A DNA stretch of 64,000 bases from Stenotrophomonas rhizophila (GTDB lineage Bacteria; Pseudomonadota; Gammaproteobacteria; Xanthomonadales; Xanthomonadaceae), in contig NZ_RJKV01000003.1 in assembly GCF_003751305.1 (NCBI RefSeq), positions 186,001-250,000 of the forward strand, given 5' to 3'. Within the stretch, counting starts at the first letter, position 1; each line of letters starts with the position of its first letter. A program made the position numbers and the translations under genes. The notes under the pieces were generated by a model. That model was not told the origin of the DNA. It searched no databases and saw only the letters and a list, made by a program, of their open reading frames with translations. Shown here piece by piece: positions 9,281-21,100 of the stretch.

Positions 9281-9297
9281 TGCACTACTTTGGTGCG
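9281..9297 (+). promoter_or_regulatory. NtrC-type binding palindrome, proximal (glnA)
   Basis: TGCACTACTTTGGTGCG matches the NtrC consensus TGCACY-N5-GGTGCA in all but the final base. It is centred about 99 bp upstream of the predicted sigma-54 start point, a normal enhancer position. It is almost identical to the site abutting ntrB at 37979. Confidence 0.8.
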
Positions 9298-9361
9298 CAC
9301 TGGCACGTGTCGCGTTGGTTGACAGCCCAGTGAAATCAAGGGTTTGTGAAGTCTGAAGAGT

Positions 9362-9377
9362 TGGCACGGGGATTGCT
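9362..9377 (+). promoter_or_regulatory. Sigma-54 (RpoN) promoter of glnA
   Basis: TGGCACGGGGATTGCT is an exact match to the RpoN consensus TGGCAC-R-N4-TTGCW, with the invariant GG and GC ten bases apart. Transcription would start about 12 bases later, giving a leader of roughly 27 nt with a GAGG site ahead of the glnA ATG. With the two NtrC palindromes upstream this is a classical NtrC/sigma-54 promoter. Confidence 0.92.
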
Positions 9378-9415
9378 CTATCCACACAGGCAATCACCCA
9401 TCTGAGGTTTCACCG

Positions 9416-10825
9416 ATGTCCGTGGAAAATGTTGAGAAGCTGATCAAGGACAACCAGATCGAGTTCATCGACCTGCGTTTCGTCGATATGCGTGGTATCG
9501 AGCAGCACGTCACCTTCCCGGTCAGCATCGTGGAGCCGTCGCTGTTTGAAGAAGGCAAGATGTTCGATGGCAGCTCGATCGCCGGCTGGAAGGGCATCAA
9601 CGAATCGGACATGGTCCTGCTGCCGGATCCGTCCAGCGCCTACATCGACCCGTTCTACGCCGACCCGACCCTGGTCATCAGCTGCGACATCCTCGATCCG
9701 GCCACCATGCAGCCGTACGGCCGTTGCCCGCGCGGCATCGCCAAGCGCGCCGAGGCCTATCTGAAGTCCTCCGGCATCGCCGAGCAGGCCTTCTTCGGCC
9801 CGGAGCCGGAGTTCTTCATCTTCGATTCGGTCCGCTTCGCCAATGACATGGGCCACACCTTCTTCAAGATCGATTCCGAAGAAGCGGCCTGGAGCACCGG
9901 TGACAAGTACGACGGCGCCAACAGCGGCTACCGTCCCGCCGTGAAGGGCGGCTACTTCCCCGTCCCGCCGACCGATTCGCTGCACGACCTACGTGCGGAA
10001 ATGTGCAAGACGCTGGAACAGGTCGGCATCGAAGTGGAAGTACAGCACCACGAAGTGGCCACCGCCGGCCAGTGCGAGATCGGCACCAAGTTCAGCACCC
10101 TGGTGCAGAAGGCCGATGAACTGCTGCGCATGAAGCACGTCATCAAGAACGTCGCCCACCGCAACGGCAAGACCGCCACCTTCATGCCCAAGCCGATCGT
10201 CGGTGACAACGGCAGCGGCATGCACGTGCACCAGTCGCTGTCCAAGGGCGGCACCAACCTGTTCTCCGGTGACGGCTACGGCGGCCTGAGCCAGCTGGCG
10301 CTGTGGTACATCGGCGGCATCTTCAAGCACGCCAAGGCCATCAACGCCTTCGCCAACTCGGGCACCAACAGCTACAAGCGCCTGGTCCCGGGCTTTGAAG
10401 CCCCGGTGATGCTGGCCTACTCGGCCCGCAACCGTTCCGCCTCGTGCCGCATTCCGTGGGTGTCCAACCCGAAGGCGCGCCGCATCGAAATGCGCTTCCC
10501 CGATCCGATCCAGTCCGGCTACCTGACCTTCACCGTGCTGATGATGGCCGGCCTGGACGGCATCAAGAACCAGATCGACCCGGGCGCACCGAGCGACAAG
10601 GATCTGTACGACCTGCCGCCGGAAGAAGAGAAGCTGATCCCGCAGGTCTGCTCCTCGCTGGACCAGGCCCTGGAAGCGCTGGACAAGGACCGCGAGTTCC
10701 TCAAGGCCGGTGGCGTGATGAGCGACGACTTCATCGACGGCTACATCGCGCTGAAGATGCAGGAAGTCACCCGCTTCCGCGCGGCGACCCACCCGCTCGA
10801 ATACCAGATGTACTACGCGAACTGA
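9416..10825 (+). CDS. glnA: Glutamine synthetase, type I
   Basis: The 469-residue protein is a type I (dodecameric) glutamine synthetase, which makes glutamine from glutamate, ammonium and ATP. Visible signatures are [17 protein letters not shown] near the N-terminus, the ATP/Mg segment [26 protein letters not shown], and the adenylylation loop DLYDLPPEE with Tyr at about residue 398. That Tyr implies GlnE-type adenylylation control. Expression is predicted from a sigma-54 promoter with NtrC enhancers. A strong hairpin terminator follows, and glnK-amtB lie downstream in the same direction. Confidence 0.98.
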   Translation: MSVENVEKLIKDNQIEFIDLRFVDMRGIEQHVTFPVSIVEPSLFEEGKMFDGSSIAGWKGINESDMVLLPDPSSAYIDPFYADPTLVISCDILDPATMQPYGRCPRGIAKRAEAYLKSSGIAEQAFFGPEPEFFIFDSVRFANDMGHTFFKIDSEEAAWSTGDKYDGANSGYRPAVKGGYFPVPPTDSLHDLRAEMCKTLEQVGIEVEVQHHEVATAGQCEIGTKFSTLVQKADELLRMKHVIKNVAHRNGKTATFMPKPIVGDNGSGMHVHQSLSKGGTNLFSGDGYGGLSQLALWYIGGIFKHAKAINAFANSGTNSYKRLVPGFEAPVMLAYSARNRSASCRIPWVSNPKARRIEMRFPDPIQSGYLTFTVLMMAGLDGIKNQIDPGAPSDKDLYDLPPEEEKLIPQVCSSLDQALEALDKDREFLKAGGVMSDDFIDGYIALKMQEVTRFRAATHPLEYQMYYAN

Positions 10826-10834
10826 GCAACAGGT

Positions 10835-10885
10835 GACGATGACGAAGGATATCCCTCCCACCCTTCGTCATCGTCGCCGCCTTTT
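10835..10885 (+). terminator. Terminator after glnA
   Basis: A perfect 14-bp stem (GACGATGACGAAGG paired with CCTTCGTCATCGTC) begins 9 bases after the glnA stop and is followed by GCCGCCTTTT. The rest of the 339-bp gap to glnK holds the hairpin listed next and a smaller CGCCC-TTC-GGGCG stem. No sigma-54 promoter or NtrC palindrome was found there. Confidence 0.8.
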
Positions 10886-11080
10886 GCAGCCCTCGCATCC
10901 GGGCAGCAACGGGTCCGCAGGACATGTGCTGCAGCTGGGGAGCCGCAGCGCAGGCAACACGTACCACCAGGGGCAAGAGAGACCGGACGCGTCATGGGCC
11001 CTTCCTCCCTCCCGCGTCACCGCTGGCGTCGCCCTTCGGGCGTCGGCATCGGCGTGGCCCATGCAACGTTCGGCGCAACG

Positions 11081-11110
11081 ACCGGCGGCCATGTGCAAGT
11101 GGCCGCCGGT
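11081..11110 (+). promoter_or_regulatory. Strong hairpin in the glnK leader
   Basis: An 11-bp perfect inverted repeat (ACCGGCGGCCA and TGGCCGCCGGT, 8-base loop TGTGCAAG) lies 54 bp upstream of the glnK start. There is no T-run after it, so it is not a standard terminator. It could be an mRNA stability or translation element, or a DNA operator. Confidence 0.45.
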
Positions 11111-11113
11111 TGA

Positions 11114-11503
<390 letters not shown>

Positions 11504-11521
11504 CCCCACTCGGAGCCCACA

Positions 11522-12955
11522 ATGAAGACCTCTTTGTTCACCGGGTGGCAAGCCCGGTTCCATGCGGTGTGCCTGATGATGCTGATCAGCGCGCTGGCCG
11601 TTGGTGCGTTCTCCAGCAGTGCGCACGCCCAGGCGCAGGTCACCCCGGCACCGTCGGAGACGGTCGCGGTCGAGCCGTTGCCGACTGCGCCGGAGGCCAC
11701 TGCTGCCCCGGTCGCCGAAGCCGCCGCTGCGGCCACGTTCGATCACGGCGATGTGGCCTGGATGCTCACCTCCACCTTGCTGGTGCTGCTGATGGTGGTG
11801 CCGGGCCTGGCCCTGTTCTACGGCGGCCTGGTCCGCTCCAAGAACGTGCTGTCCATTCTCAGCCAGATCCTGGTGGTGTTCTCGCTGGTACTGATGCTGT
11901 GGGTGGCCTACGGCTACAGCGCGGTGTTCAGCGAAGGCAACGCCTTCTTCGGCTCGTTCACCGAGTTCGCCTTCCTCAAGGGCTTCGGCCCGGATACCGT
12001 CGGCAACACGCCGATCGCCGGCCTGCCGGATTACCTGTTCGTCGCCTTCCAGTCGACCTTCGCCGGCATCACCACCGCCCTGATCGTCGGTGCGTTCGCC
12101 GAGCGCATCAAGTTCAAGGCCGTGCTGCTGTTCTCGGCCCTGTGGTTCACCCTGAGCTACATCCCGATGGCGCACATCGTGTGGGGCGGCGGCTATCTGG
12201 GTGAGATGGGCGCGATCGACTTCGCCGGTGGCACCGTGGTCCACATCAATGCCGGCGTGGCCGGCCTGGTGGGCGCGTACTTCGTCGGCAAGCGCATCGG
12301 CTACGGCCAGACGGCACTGAAGCCGCACAACGTGCCGTTCACCTATATCGGCGCGATGCTGCTGTGGGTGGGCTGGTTCGGCTTCAACGCCGGCTCGGCT
12401 GCCGCAGCCGATACCGTCGCCTCGCTGGCCTTCATCAATACCATCCTGGCCACCGCCGCCGCGGTGCTGGGTTGGACGCTGGTCGAAGCAGTCAGCAAGG
12501 GCAAGCCGTCCGCGCTGGGCGCTGCCTCCGGCGCCGTCGCCGGCCTGGTCGGCATCACCCCGGCCTGCGGCACCGTCGGCCCGCTGGGCGCGATCGTGAT
12601 CGGCCTGGTCGCCGGCGTGGTCTGCGTCTGGGGCGTCACCGGTCTCAAGCGCCTGCTCAAGGTCGATGACACCGCCGATGTGTTCGGCGTGCACGGCATC
12701 GGCGGCATCGTCGGTGCGCTGCTTACCGGTGTGTTCAGCGCGCAATCGCTGGGCGGCACCAAGGCCGACCTGGACATCGGTCATCAGGTCTGGGTGCAGC
12801 TGGTCAGCGTCGGCTTCACCATCGTCTGGTGTGCCGTGGCCACCGTGCTGATCCTGCTGGTGGTGCGCATGGTGTTTGGCCTGCGCGTCACCGAAGAAGC
12901 CGAGCGCACCGGCCTGGACGTCACCTCGCACGGCGAGTCGGCCTACGAGGCCTGA
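11522..12955 (+). CDS. amtB: Ammonium transporter
   Basis: The 477-residue Amt protein has an N-terminal signal peptide ending near SSAHAQA, a Pro/Ala/Glu-rich periplasmic extension to about residue 75, then eleven predicted membrane helices. Signatures include GLALFYGGLVRSKNVLS, GGTVVHINAGVAGLVGA (first channel His) and DVFGVHGIGGIVGALLTG (second channel His). It conducts ammonium into the cell and is gated by GlnK, encoded 18 bp upstream in the same operon. Confidence 0.96.
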   Translation: MKTSLFTGWQARFHAVCLMMLISALAVGAFSSSAHAQAQVTPAPSETVAVEPLPTAPEATAAPVAEAAAAATFDHGDVAWMLTSTLLVLLMVVPGLALFYGGLVRSKNVLSILSQILVVFSLVLMLWVAYGYSAVFSEGNAFFGSFTEFAFLKGFGPDTVGNTPIAGLPDYLFVAFQSTFAGITTALIVGAFAERIKFKAVLLFSALWFTLSYIPMAHIVWGGGYLGEMGAIDFAGGTVVHINAGVAGLVGAYFVGKRIGYGQTALKPHNVPFTYIGAMLLWVGWFGFNAGSAAAADTVASLAFINTILATAAAVLGWTLVEAVSKGKPSALGAASGAVAGLVGITPACGTVGPLGAIVIGLVAGVVCVWGVTGLKRLLKVDDTADVFGVHGIGGIVGALLTGVFSAQSLGGTKADLDIGHQVWVQLVSVGFTIVWCAVATVLILLVVRMVFGLRVTEEAERTGLDVTSHGESAYEA

Positions 12956-13003
12956 TCCGCGCGCAATACCGCATTAGAAACGAGAGAGAGATGTTTTACC
13001 TTT

Positions 13004-13032
13004 GCCGGCGGCCTTCGGGTCGCCGGTTTTTT
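13004..13032 (+). terminator. Terminator after amtB
   Basis: A GCCGGCG / CGCCGG stem around a CCTTCGGG-type loop is followed by TTTTTT, about 50 bp after the amtB stop. It ends the glnK-amtB operon. Confidence 0.85.
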
Positions 13033-13272
13033 GTGGGCGCCTGGTCAGGGTGTTCCGGTGCCCGGCGTCGGACAAGGGTCACAGTTTCCGGCACGCCGCG
13101 CCCGGAGCCGTCGGTCCACGGGACTGCCTGTTTTACGCGCGACCCTGCTGCGCGCAGGGCGCATCCGCGCCCGGCCATCGCCCGGACCAGCATCACCTTT
13201 TCACAGTGCCGTCTTCACACTTCAGCCGACAGGCGGTCGTTCAAGGCCCTGTTTCCGGTGCCCCGATTCCTT

Positions 13273-13299
13273 TAAAGTTCCGGGCCCGCCCGCCGCTAA
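13273..13299 (+). promoter_or_regulatory. Candidate FliA (sigma-28) promoter of the tpsB-tpsA operon
   Basis: TAAAGTTC, eleven bases, then GCCGCTAA agrees with the sigma-28 consensus TAAAGTTT-N11-GCCGATAA at 14 of 16 positions with exact spacing. It lies 36 bp upstream of the tpsB start, so transcription would begin about 30 bp before the GTG. I see no other promoter in the 380-bp gap between amtB and tpsB, whose remaining sequence (13033-13270) shows no gene. This suggests expression linked to flagellar genes. Confidence 0.7.
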
Positions 13300-13335
13300 C
13301 CTGCCGGCCGGCACGGATTCTTGCCAAGGAAGAGC

Positions 13336-15069
13336 GTGAACGTGCAACAAGGACGTATGGAACGCAGCCGCGCGCTGCGGTGGCGGTTGGCTGTGGGTGT
13401 CGCATTGGTCGTGGCCTGCATGCAGGCCACCGTGTGCGCGCAGGTCGCCCCCCCGGATCAGGAACTGCTGCGCCAGCAGGAGCGCGAGCGCGCCTTGCGC
13501 GAGCAACAGGAAGCCACGCCCGACGTGCGCCTGCAAGCCACGCCGGAAGAAGCGGTGGGTCGCCTACCGGCTGACGAATCGCCCTGTTTCCCGATCCAGC
13601 GCATCGCGCTGGAGGGCGAACTGGCCGATCATTTCCGCTGGTCACTGCGCGCGGCCGATCCGAGCGACGATCCGGCCACCGGCCGTTGCCTGGGCACCGG
13701 CGGCGTGGACATCGTGATCAAGCGCATGCAGAACGCGATCATCGCGCGCGGCTACGTGACCACCCGCATCCTGGCCGCCCCGCAGGACCTGAAGACCGGC
13801 ACGTTGACACTCACCGTAGTGCCCGGCCGCATCAATGCGGTCCGCTTCTCCAGCGAGGAAGGGCGTATGCCCGCGTTGTGGAATGCGCTGGCGGTGGGCC
13901 CCGGCGATCTGCTCAACCTGCGCGATATCGAACAGGCGCTGGAAAACCTGCAGCGCGTCCCCACTGCCACGGTCGACATCCAGATCGCCCCGCCGAAGGA
14001 GGGCGCACAGGACAAACCCGGTGAAAGCGATCTGGTCATCAGCTGGGCGCAGCGCGCACCGGTGCGCGTGAGCCTGACCCTGGATGACGCCGGCAGCCAG
14101 TCCACCGGCAAGCTGCAGGCCGGCGCCACGCTGTCGCTGGACAACCTGGCCGGGCTGAGCGACCTGTTCTACGTCAATGCGGGCAAGTCCGTGTTCAACG
14201 GCAGCGACCGCGGCACCGACAGCTGGTCCACCCACTACAGCGTGCCGCTGGGCTGGTGGCTGCTGGGGGCCAACGCCAGCGAATACGACTACCGGCAGAC
14301 CGTGGCCGGCGCCTACGAGAGCTATGAGTACAGCGGCTCCAGCCGCAATGCCGAGCTGCGCCTGACCCGCATGCTGTTCCGCAATGCGCATGCCAAGACC
14401 AGCATGCACGCGCGCGGCTGGTACCGTGAATCGGACAACTTCATCGACGACACCGAGATCCTCGTGCAGCGCCGGCGCATGGCCGGGTGGGAGCTGGGGA
14501 TCGCGCACCGCCACTTCATCGGCAAGGCCACGCTGGATGCGAACCTGGCCTACCGCCGCGGTACCGGCGCGTTCAACGCGCTGCAGGCACCGGAAGAGGG
14601 CTTTGGCGAAGGCACCGCGCGCGGCAAGGTGGTGACCGCCGATGCGCAGCTCACCGTGCCGATGCAATGGGGCCGGCAGGCACTGCGCTATACCGGCAGC
14701 TGGCGCGCGCAGTGGAACCGTTCGCGGCTGGTGCCGCAGGACCGCTTCTCCATCGGCGGCCGCTACACCGTACGCGGCTTCGACGGGGAACTCTCGCTCA
14801 CCGGCGAGCGCGGCTGGCTGCTGCGCAATGAACTGGCCTTTGCCATGGGCGGCGGTGTCGAGAGCTTCGTGGCCGTGGACCATGGCCAGGTGGGCGGACC
14901 CTCGACCGAGTGGCTGCTCGGCGACCGCCTCACCGGCATGGCGCTGGGCCTGCGTGGCGGCTCGCGTCACGTGCAATGGGAAGGCTTCGTCGGCAGCCCG
15001 CTGCACAAGCCCGATGGCTTCCAGACCGCCTACACCACCTTTGGCATGAACCTCGGCGTCTCGTTCTGA
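13336..15069 (+). CDS. TpsB/CdiB outer-membrane transporter (ShlB/FhaC/HecB family)
   Basis: The 577-residue protein is the pore partner of a two-partner secretion system. It has a signal peptide (LAVGVALVVACMQATVCAQ), a charged periplasmic helix, a Cys pair around the first POTRA domain (SPCFPIQ and GRCLG), a second POTRA domain, and a 16-strand barrel ending in SF-OH. The motif YTVRGFDGE (family VRGF/Y) marks the channel loop. It exports the exoprotein encoded 69 bp downstream. The GTG at 13336 has AAGGA five bases upstream; TTG 13321 and ATG 13357 are alternatives. Confidence 0.93.
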   Translation: MNVQQGRMERSRALRWRLAVGVALVVACMQATVCAQVAPPDQELLRQQERERALREQQEATPDVRLQATPEEAVGRLPADESPCFPIQRIALEGELADHFRWSLRAADPSDDPATGRCLGTGGVDIVIKRMQNAIIARGYVTTRILAAPQDLKTGTLTLTVVPGRINAVRFSSEEGRMPALWNALAVGPGDLLNLRDIEQALENLQRVPTATVDIQIAPPKEGAQDKPGESDLVISWAQRAPVRVSLTLDDAGSQSTGKLQAGATLSLDNLAGLSDLFYVNAGKSVFNGSDRGTDSWSTHYSVPLGWWLLGANASEYDYRQTVAGAYESYEYSGSSRNAELRLTRMLFRNAHAKTSMHARGWYRESDNFIDDTEILVQRRRMAGWELGIAHRHFIGKATLDANLAYRRGTGAFNALQAPEEGFGEGTARGKVVTADAQLTVPMQWGRQALRYTGSWRAQWNRSRLVPQDRFSIGGRYTVRGFDGELSLTGERGWLLRNELAFAMGGGVESFVAVDHGQVGGPSTEWLLGDRLTGMALGLRGGSRHVQWEGFVGSPLHKPDGFQTAYTTFGMNLGVSF

Positions 15070-15138
15070 CGCCAGCTGTACGGCCCTGCGCGCCGCTGCG
15101 GCGCGCGACCCCACACCGCATTGAAAGGAAGCAACGCC

Positions 15139-18100
15139 GTGAATCGAGTCTATCGCCTGGTTTTCAACCGTACCCTGGGTGTCATGCAGGTCGCCTCCGA
15201 ACTGGTGACCGCACCCCGCGGGGGCTGCGATGCGCGCGGCGGCAACACGATGGCCACGCTGCGGCCGATGAGCTTTGCGCTGTGGCTGGTGCTCGGTTGG
15301 GTAGGGCTGGTACAGCCGCTGTCCGCGCAGCAGGTGCCCGATGCCGGCCGCATCATCGCCGACCCCGGCGCACCGGCCCAGCAGCGGCCCACCGTGATCA
15401 CCTCGGCCAACGGCACACCGCAGGTCAACATCACCACGCCCAGCGCGGCCGGTGTCTCGCGCAACCAGTACCAACAGCTCGATGTCGGCCGCCAAGGCGT
15501 CATCCTCAACAATTCGCGCACGGACGTGCAGACGCAGATCGGTGGCTGGGTGCAGGGCAATCCCTGGCTGGCCACCGGCACCGCGCGGGTCATCCTCAAT
15601 GAGGTCAACGGCAGCAACCCCAGCCACCTCAACGGCTATGTCGAAGTGGCCGGCGCCCGTGCCCAGGTGGTCATCGCCAACCCGGCCGGCATCCAGATCG
15701 ACGGTGCCGGCTTCCTCAACGCGAGCCGGGTCACCCTGACCACCGGCACGCCCATCCTCAACAACGGCGCGCTGGATGGCTACCGTGTCCAGGGCGGCGC
15801 GATCCGCGTGTCCGGTGCGGGCCTGGATGCCAGCCTGACCGACTACACCGACATCATCACCCGCTCGCTGCAGGTCAACGCCGGTATCTGGGCCAACCAG
15901 CTGCAGGCCAGCCTGGGCACCAACGTGGTCAGTGCCGACCACAGCAGCGTGACCGCACAGGCTCCGGCCGGTGGCACACCGGCCTTCGCGCTGGACGTCG
16001 GCGCGCTCGGTGGCATGTATGCCAACCGCATCTGGCTGGTCGGCAACGAGCATGGCGTCGGCATGAGCAACGCCGGCAAGATCGGTGCGCAGGCCGGCGA
16101 ACTGGTGGTCACCGCCGATGGCCGGCTGGAGAACACCGGCGCGCTGCACGCGCAGCAGGACACCCGGATCACCGCCGCCGGCGGCGTGGCCAATGCGGGC
16201 ACGCTCAGCGCCGAGCGCGAGCTGCGCGTGGACACGCCCGCCGATCTGGACAACAGCGGCGGCACGCTCAATGCCCGCCGCATCGAGGTGAACGCCGATG
16301 CGCTGCGCAACCGCGGTGGCAGTATCGAACAGGTGGGTGCCCAGACGCTGCAACTGAGCGGCGCGGACATCAGCAACGAGCAGGGCCGGATCGGCACGGT
16401 GGCCAGCACCTCGCCGGGGCAGGAAACCGGCGGCGGCACCACCGGCGGCACTACCGGACAGCCGGGCAGCGGCGGCACTCCCGGCACCGGCACGCCCACG
16501 CCGGGCCAGGGCGGCACCGGCGGTACCACACCGCCCACGCCCACCGCCCCGCTGGCGGCCGGCACGCTCAACATCGCCACCTCGCTGGACAACGACGGCG
16601 GTGCCATCGATGCCACCGGCATCCTGCAGCTGAGCGCCCGCAACAGCCTGGACAACAGCCGCGGCACGCTGGGGGTACAGACCCTGCAGGTGCAGGGCGA
16701 AGCGCTGCGCAATGTCGGCGGCCGGCTGGAGGTGCAGGGAGCGGCCTCGGCCCAGGTGCAGACGCTGGACAACAGCGGCGGCCACATGGCGCTGGCGCAG
16801 ACCGTCCAGCTGCAGGCACAGTCGCTGTTCAACCGCGGCGGTACCCTCGCGCACGGTGGCAGCGCGGCCACCGCCTGGTCCATCGGCACGCTGGACAACA
16901 GCGACGGCAGCCTGGCCAGCAACGCCACGACCTTCGGCCTGGACCTGGGCCATCTGATCAACACCCGCGGCAGCCTCAGCCATGCGGGCAGCAACGGGCT
17001 GCAGCTGCGCGCTGATCGCCTGGACGGTGTGCAGGGCACCATCGCCACCGCCGGCGACATCGCCCTGCAGCTGGGCAGTGCCGACCACCGCAAGGCGCAG
17101 TTGATCGCCAACCAGGTGAGCCTTGCCGCCGGCGACTTCGACAACCGCGGCGGGCGGGTGCTGTCCACCGGGCAGCAGGTCAGCGCGCTCAGTGTGCAGG
17201 GCACGCTGGACAACGGCGACGGCGGCACCCTGGCCAGCAACGGCGACCTGCAGATCACCGCAGCGCAGCTGGGCAATGCCGGTGGCACCGTGCAGCAGGC
17301 CGGCACCGGCAGTCTGCATATCGATGCGGTCAACCTGCAGGGCCAGGGCGGCACCGTGCTCAGTAATGGCAGCCTGGTGGTACAGGGCGATACCACCAAC
17401 CTGCGCGATGGCACCACCTCCGCGCAGCGCATCGCGATCACCACCGGCGATCTGATCACTGCCGGTGGCACGCTCACCTCGGCCGGCACCGAGGTACTGG
17501 ACCTGCAGGTGGCCCGCACCCTGGACAACACCGGGGGCACGCTGGGCAGCAACGGCGCGCTGGCCATCGACAGCACCACCTTGATCAACAACGGCGGCAA
17601 GCTGATCGCCGCCGGCACCGGGCAGACCACGCTGCACGCCAGCGAAGCCCTACACAACCAGGGCGGCACGCTTTCCAGCAATGGCGACCTGCGCATCGAT
17701 GCCGAGCGTCTGCTCAATGGCGGCGGCAGCATCGATCATGCCGGCAACGGCACGCTGCAGATCACCACCGCCAGCCTGAGCGGCGGCGAAGGCAACATCG
17801 CCAGCAACGGCCTGCTGCAGTTGCAGGCGCAGACAGTGGACCTGCACAAGGCCACGACCCGCGGCCGCGAGGTCGACATTCGTGCCGGGTCGCTGGACAA
17901 CACCGGCGGCACCCTGCTCTCGCTCGGCGAGCAGGCCATGCAGCTGCGCATCAGCGGCAGCCTGGTCAATGACGGGGGCACGCTCACCGCCAACGGCGCG
18001 CAGCAGATCGAGGCAGGCGCGCTGACCAACCGGGGCGGCGCGTTGAACTCGGCCGGCACCGCCGATACCCGCCTGATCGTGGCCGGCATGCTGGACAACA

Positions 18101-21100
18101 CCGGTGGCACCGTGGCCAGCAATGCAGGCGCATTGCAGCTGCAGGCAGGTGCAATGGTCAATGCCGATGGCACGATCAGCCATGCCGGTCAGAACGGACT
18201 GTCCATCACCACCGGCCGGCTGGACGGTCAGCGTGGTCGCATCGGCACGGCTGGCGCGCTCGAGCTCAGCGCCGGAGCTGTCGACCATCGCGGCGCGTCC
18301 GTGGCCGCCGAGCAGCTGGACATCACCGCGCAGTCGCTGGACAACCGCGGTGGCAGCATCATCGCCACAGGCACTGCCGCCAACACGCTGCAGGTCACCG
18401 ACACGCTGGACAACGGCGATGGCGGCACCCTGGCCAGCAATGGCGATCTATCCATCAGCGCCAGCACCCTCGGCAACGCCGGCGGCACCATCCAGCAGGC
18501 CGGCACCGGCACGCTGGCCATCAAGGTGGACACGCTCAACGGCCACGCCGGCACGCTGCTCAGCAACGGCGCGCTCGACCTGCAGGGCGACACGCTGGAT
18601 CTGCGCAATGGCACCACCTCGGCACAGCAGATCCGCATCGACAGCGAGCGCCTGATCACCGCCGGTGGTCAGCTCAGCGCGCTGGGCACCCAGGCACTGC
18701 AGGTGCAGGCACGCGCCCTGCTGGACAACAGTGGCGGCACCCTCGGCAGCAACGGTGCCGTGGACATCAACGCCGGCCGCTTCGTCAATGACCACGGCAA
18801 GCTCATCGCCGCTGGCGAGGCCGCCTCGCAGGTGCGCGTGACGCAGCTGCTGGACAACACCGGCGGCGCGATCTCCGGCAATGGCGATCTGCGGATCGAG
18901 GCCGAGGTGCTGCGCAATGCCGATGGCACCCTGGTCGCGGCCGATGCGCTGCACCTGCAGGGCGAGACGCTGGACTTGCGTGATGGTGCGGTGGGTGCCA
19001 CGCAGATCACCGTGCAGGCCGGCAGCCTGGACAACAGCGGTGGCACGCTCAGCGCCACCGGCACAGCGGACATGCGCCTGCAGGTGCGCGAGCAGCTGAC
19101 CAACGATACCGGCACGATCGCTGCCAACGGTGCCCAGCACATCGAGGCCGGCGCGCTGTCCAACCGGGGTGGCACGCTGAGTTCGGCCGGCACCGGCAAC
19201 AGCCAGATCCACGTAGCGGGTCAGCTGGACAACAGCAAGGGCGTGATCGCCAGCAATGCCGCTGCACTGGAAGTGGCAACGGGCAGCCTGCACAACATCG
19301 ACGGCACCCTCAGCCATGCCGGCACCCAGGGCCTGACCCTGAGCACCGGGCAGTTGCTGGGCCAGGATGGCCACATCGTCACCGCCGGCGCCCTCACGCT
19401 CACCGCGGGCGAGGTGGACCACCGCGGCGCGACCCTGCAGGCCACGCAGATCGCGCTGGCGGCACAGGCGTTCGACAATCGCGGCGGGCAACTCGTGGCC
19501 ACGGGTACCCAAGCCAACCACATCGACGTGGCCGGCGCCCTGGACAATGGTAACGATGGCCTCATCGCCAGCAATGGCGACCTGACCCTCAACGCAGCGC
19601 TGCTCGGCAATGCCGGCGGTACCGTGCAGCAGGCCGGTAGTGGTCTGTTGGCGATCAACGCCGCCATCCTCAACGGTGCCGGCGGCACCCTGCTCAGCAA
19701 CGGCACGCTGCACGTGCAGGGCGATACCACCGATCTGCGCGCTGGCACCACCTCGGCCCAGCGCATCCGCATCGAGACCGGCGATCTCACCACCGCCGGC
19801 GGCACGCTCACGGCCACCAGCACCGACGCACTGGCGCTGCAGGTCCGCGGCCGCCTGGACAACACCGGCGGCACCGTGGCGACCAATGGTGCGCTGGATC
19901 TGCGCGCCGCCACGCTGCTCAACAACGATGGCAACCTGCAGGCCGCAGGGACCGCCGCGAGCCAGCTGAGCATCGACCAGGCGCTGCAGAACCGCAGCGG
20001 CAAGATCCTCACCAGCGGTGATCTCAACGTCACCGCGGCCAGCCTGGACAACCAGGGCGGCACGGTCCACAGCGCCACCGACCTGAGCGTGGGCGTGGAT
20101 GGCCTGTTGGACAACAGCAACACCGGCCTGATCGCCAGTGGCGGCGATGCACAGTTGCGCGCGGCCACGCTGGACAACCGCAGCGGCAGCATCGAACAGG
20201 CCGGCGAGGGCCAGCTGCAGATCGATACCGGCACACTGCAGGGCGCTGGCGGCCGCATCATCAGCAACGGCGCGTTGACCCTGCAGGGCGACGCACTGGA
20301 TATCCGCGGGGGCACCACCGCCGCGCGCGAGGTCACGGTGACCGCCGGCAGCCTGGACAACGCCGGTGGCACGCTCAGCAGCACCGGTGAGCAGACCATG
20401 GTGCTGCAGGTGCGCGATGCGCTGGGCAACGATGGCGGCACCATTGCTGCCAATGGCGCGCAGCAGATCAGCGCCGGTACGCTGTCCAACGTTGCCGGTA
20501 CGCTGAGTTCGGCAGGAACTGCAGACACCCGCATTGAAGTCGCTGGCCAGTTCGACAACACCCTCGGCACCCTGGCCAGCAACGGCGGCGCCCTGACGGT
20601 GCAGACCGGCAGCCTGGTCAATGACACCGGCCGGATCCACCACGCCGGCCAGAACGGCCTCACCCTGCAGACCGGCAGCCTGCAGGGCCAGAAAGGCAGC
20701 ATCGCCACCGCCGGCACGCTGACCCTGCGTGCGGACGCGATCGATCACCGCGACGCCACCCTCAGCGCCGGCCAGCTGAACATCGTCGCGACCGCACTCG
20801 ACAACCGTGGTGGCACCGTGCTCTCCACCGGCACCCAGGCCAACACGGTGCGGGTGGATGGCACCCTGGACAACGGCGACGACGGTACCCTGGCCAGCAA
20901 CGGCGACCTGCAGATCACCGCGGCCACCCTCGGCAACGCCGGCGGCACCGTGCAGCAGGCCGGCACCGGCACGCTGAGCATCACCGCCGCGACCCTCAAT
21001 GGTCAGGGCGGTACGCTGGTCAGCAATGGTGCGCTGGCGCTCAGCGGCGACACCACCGACCTGCGCAACGGCACCACCTCGGCGCAGCAGATCCGCATCG

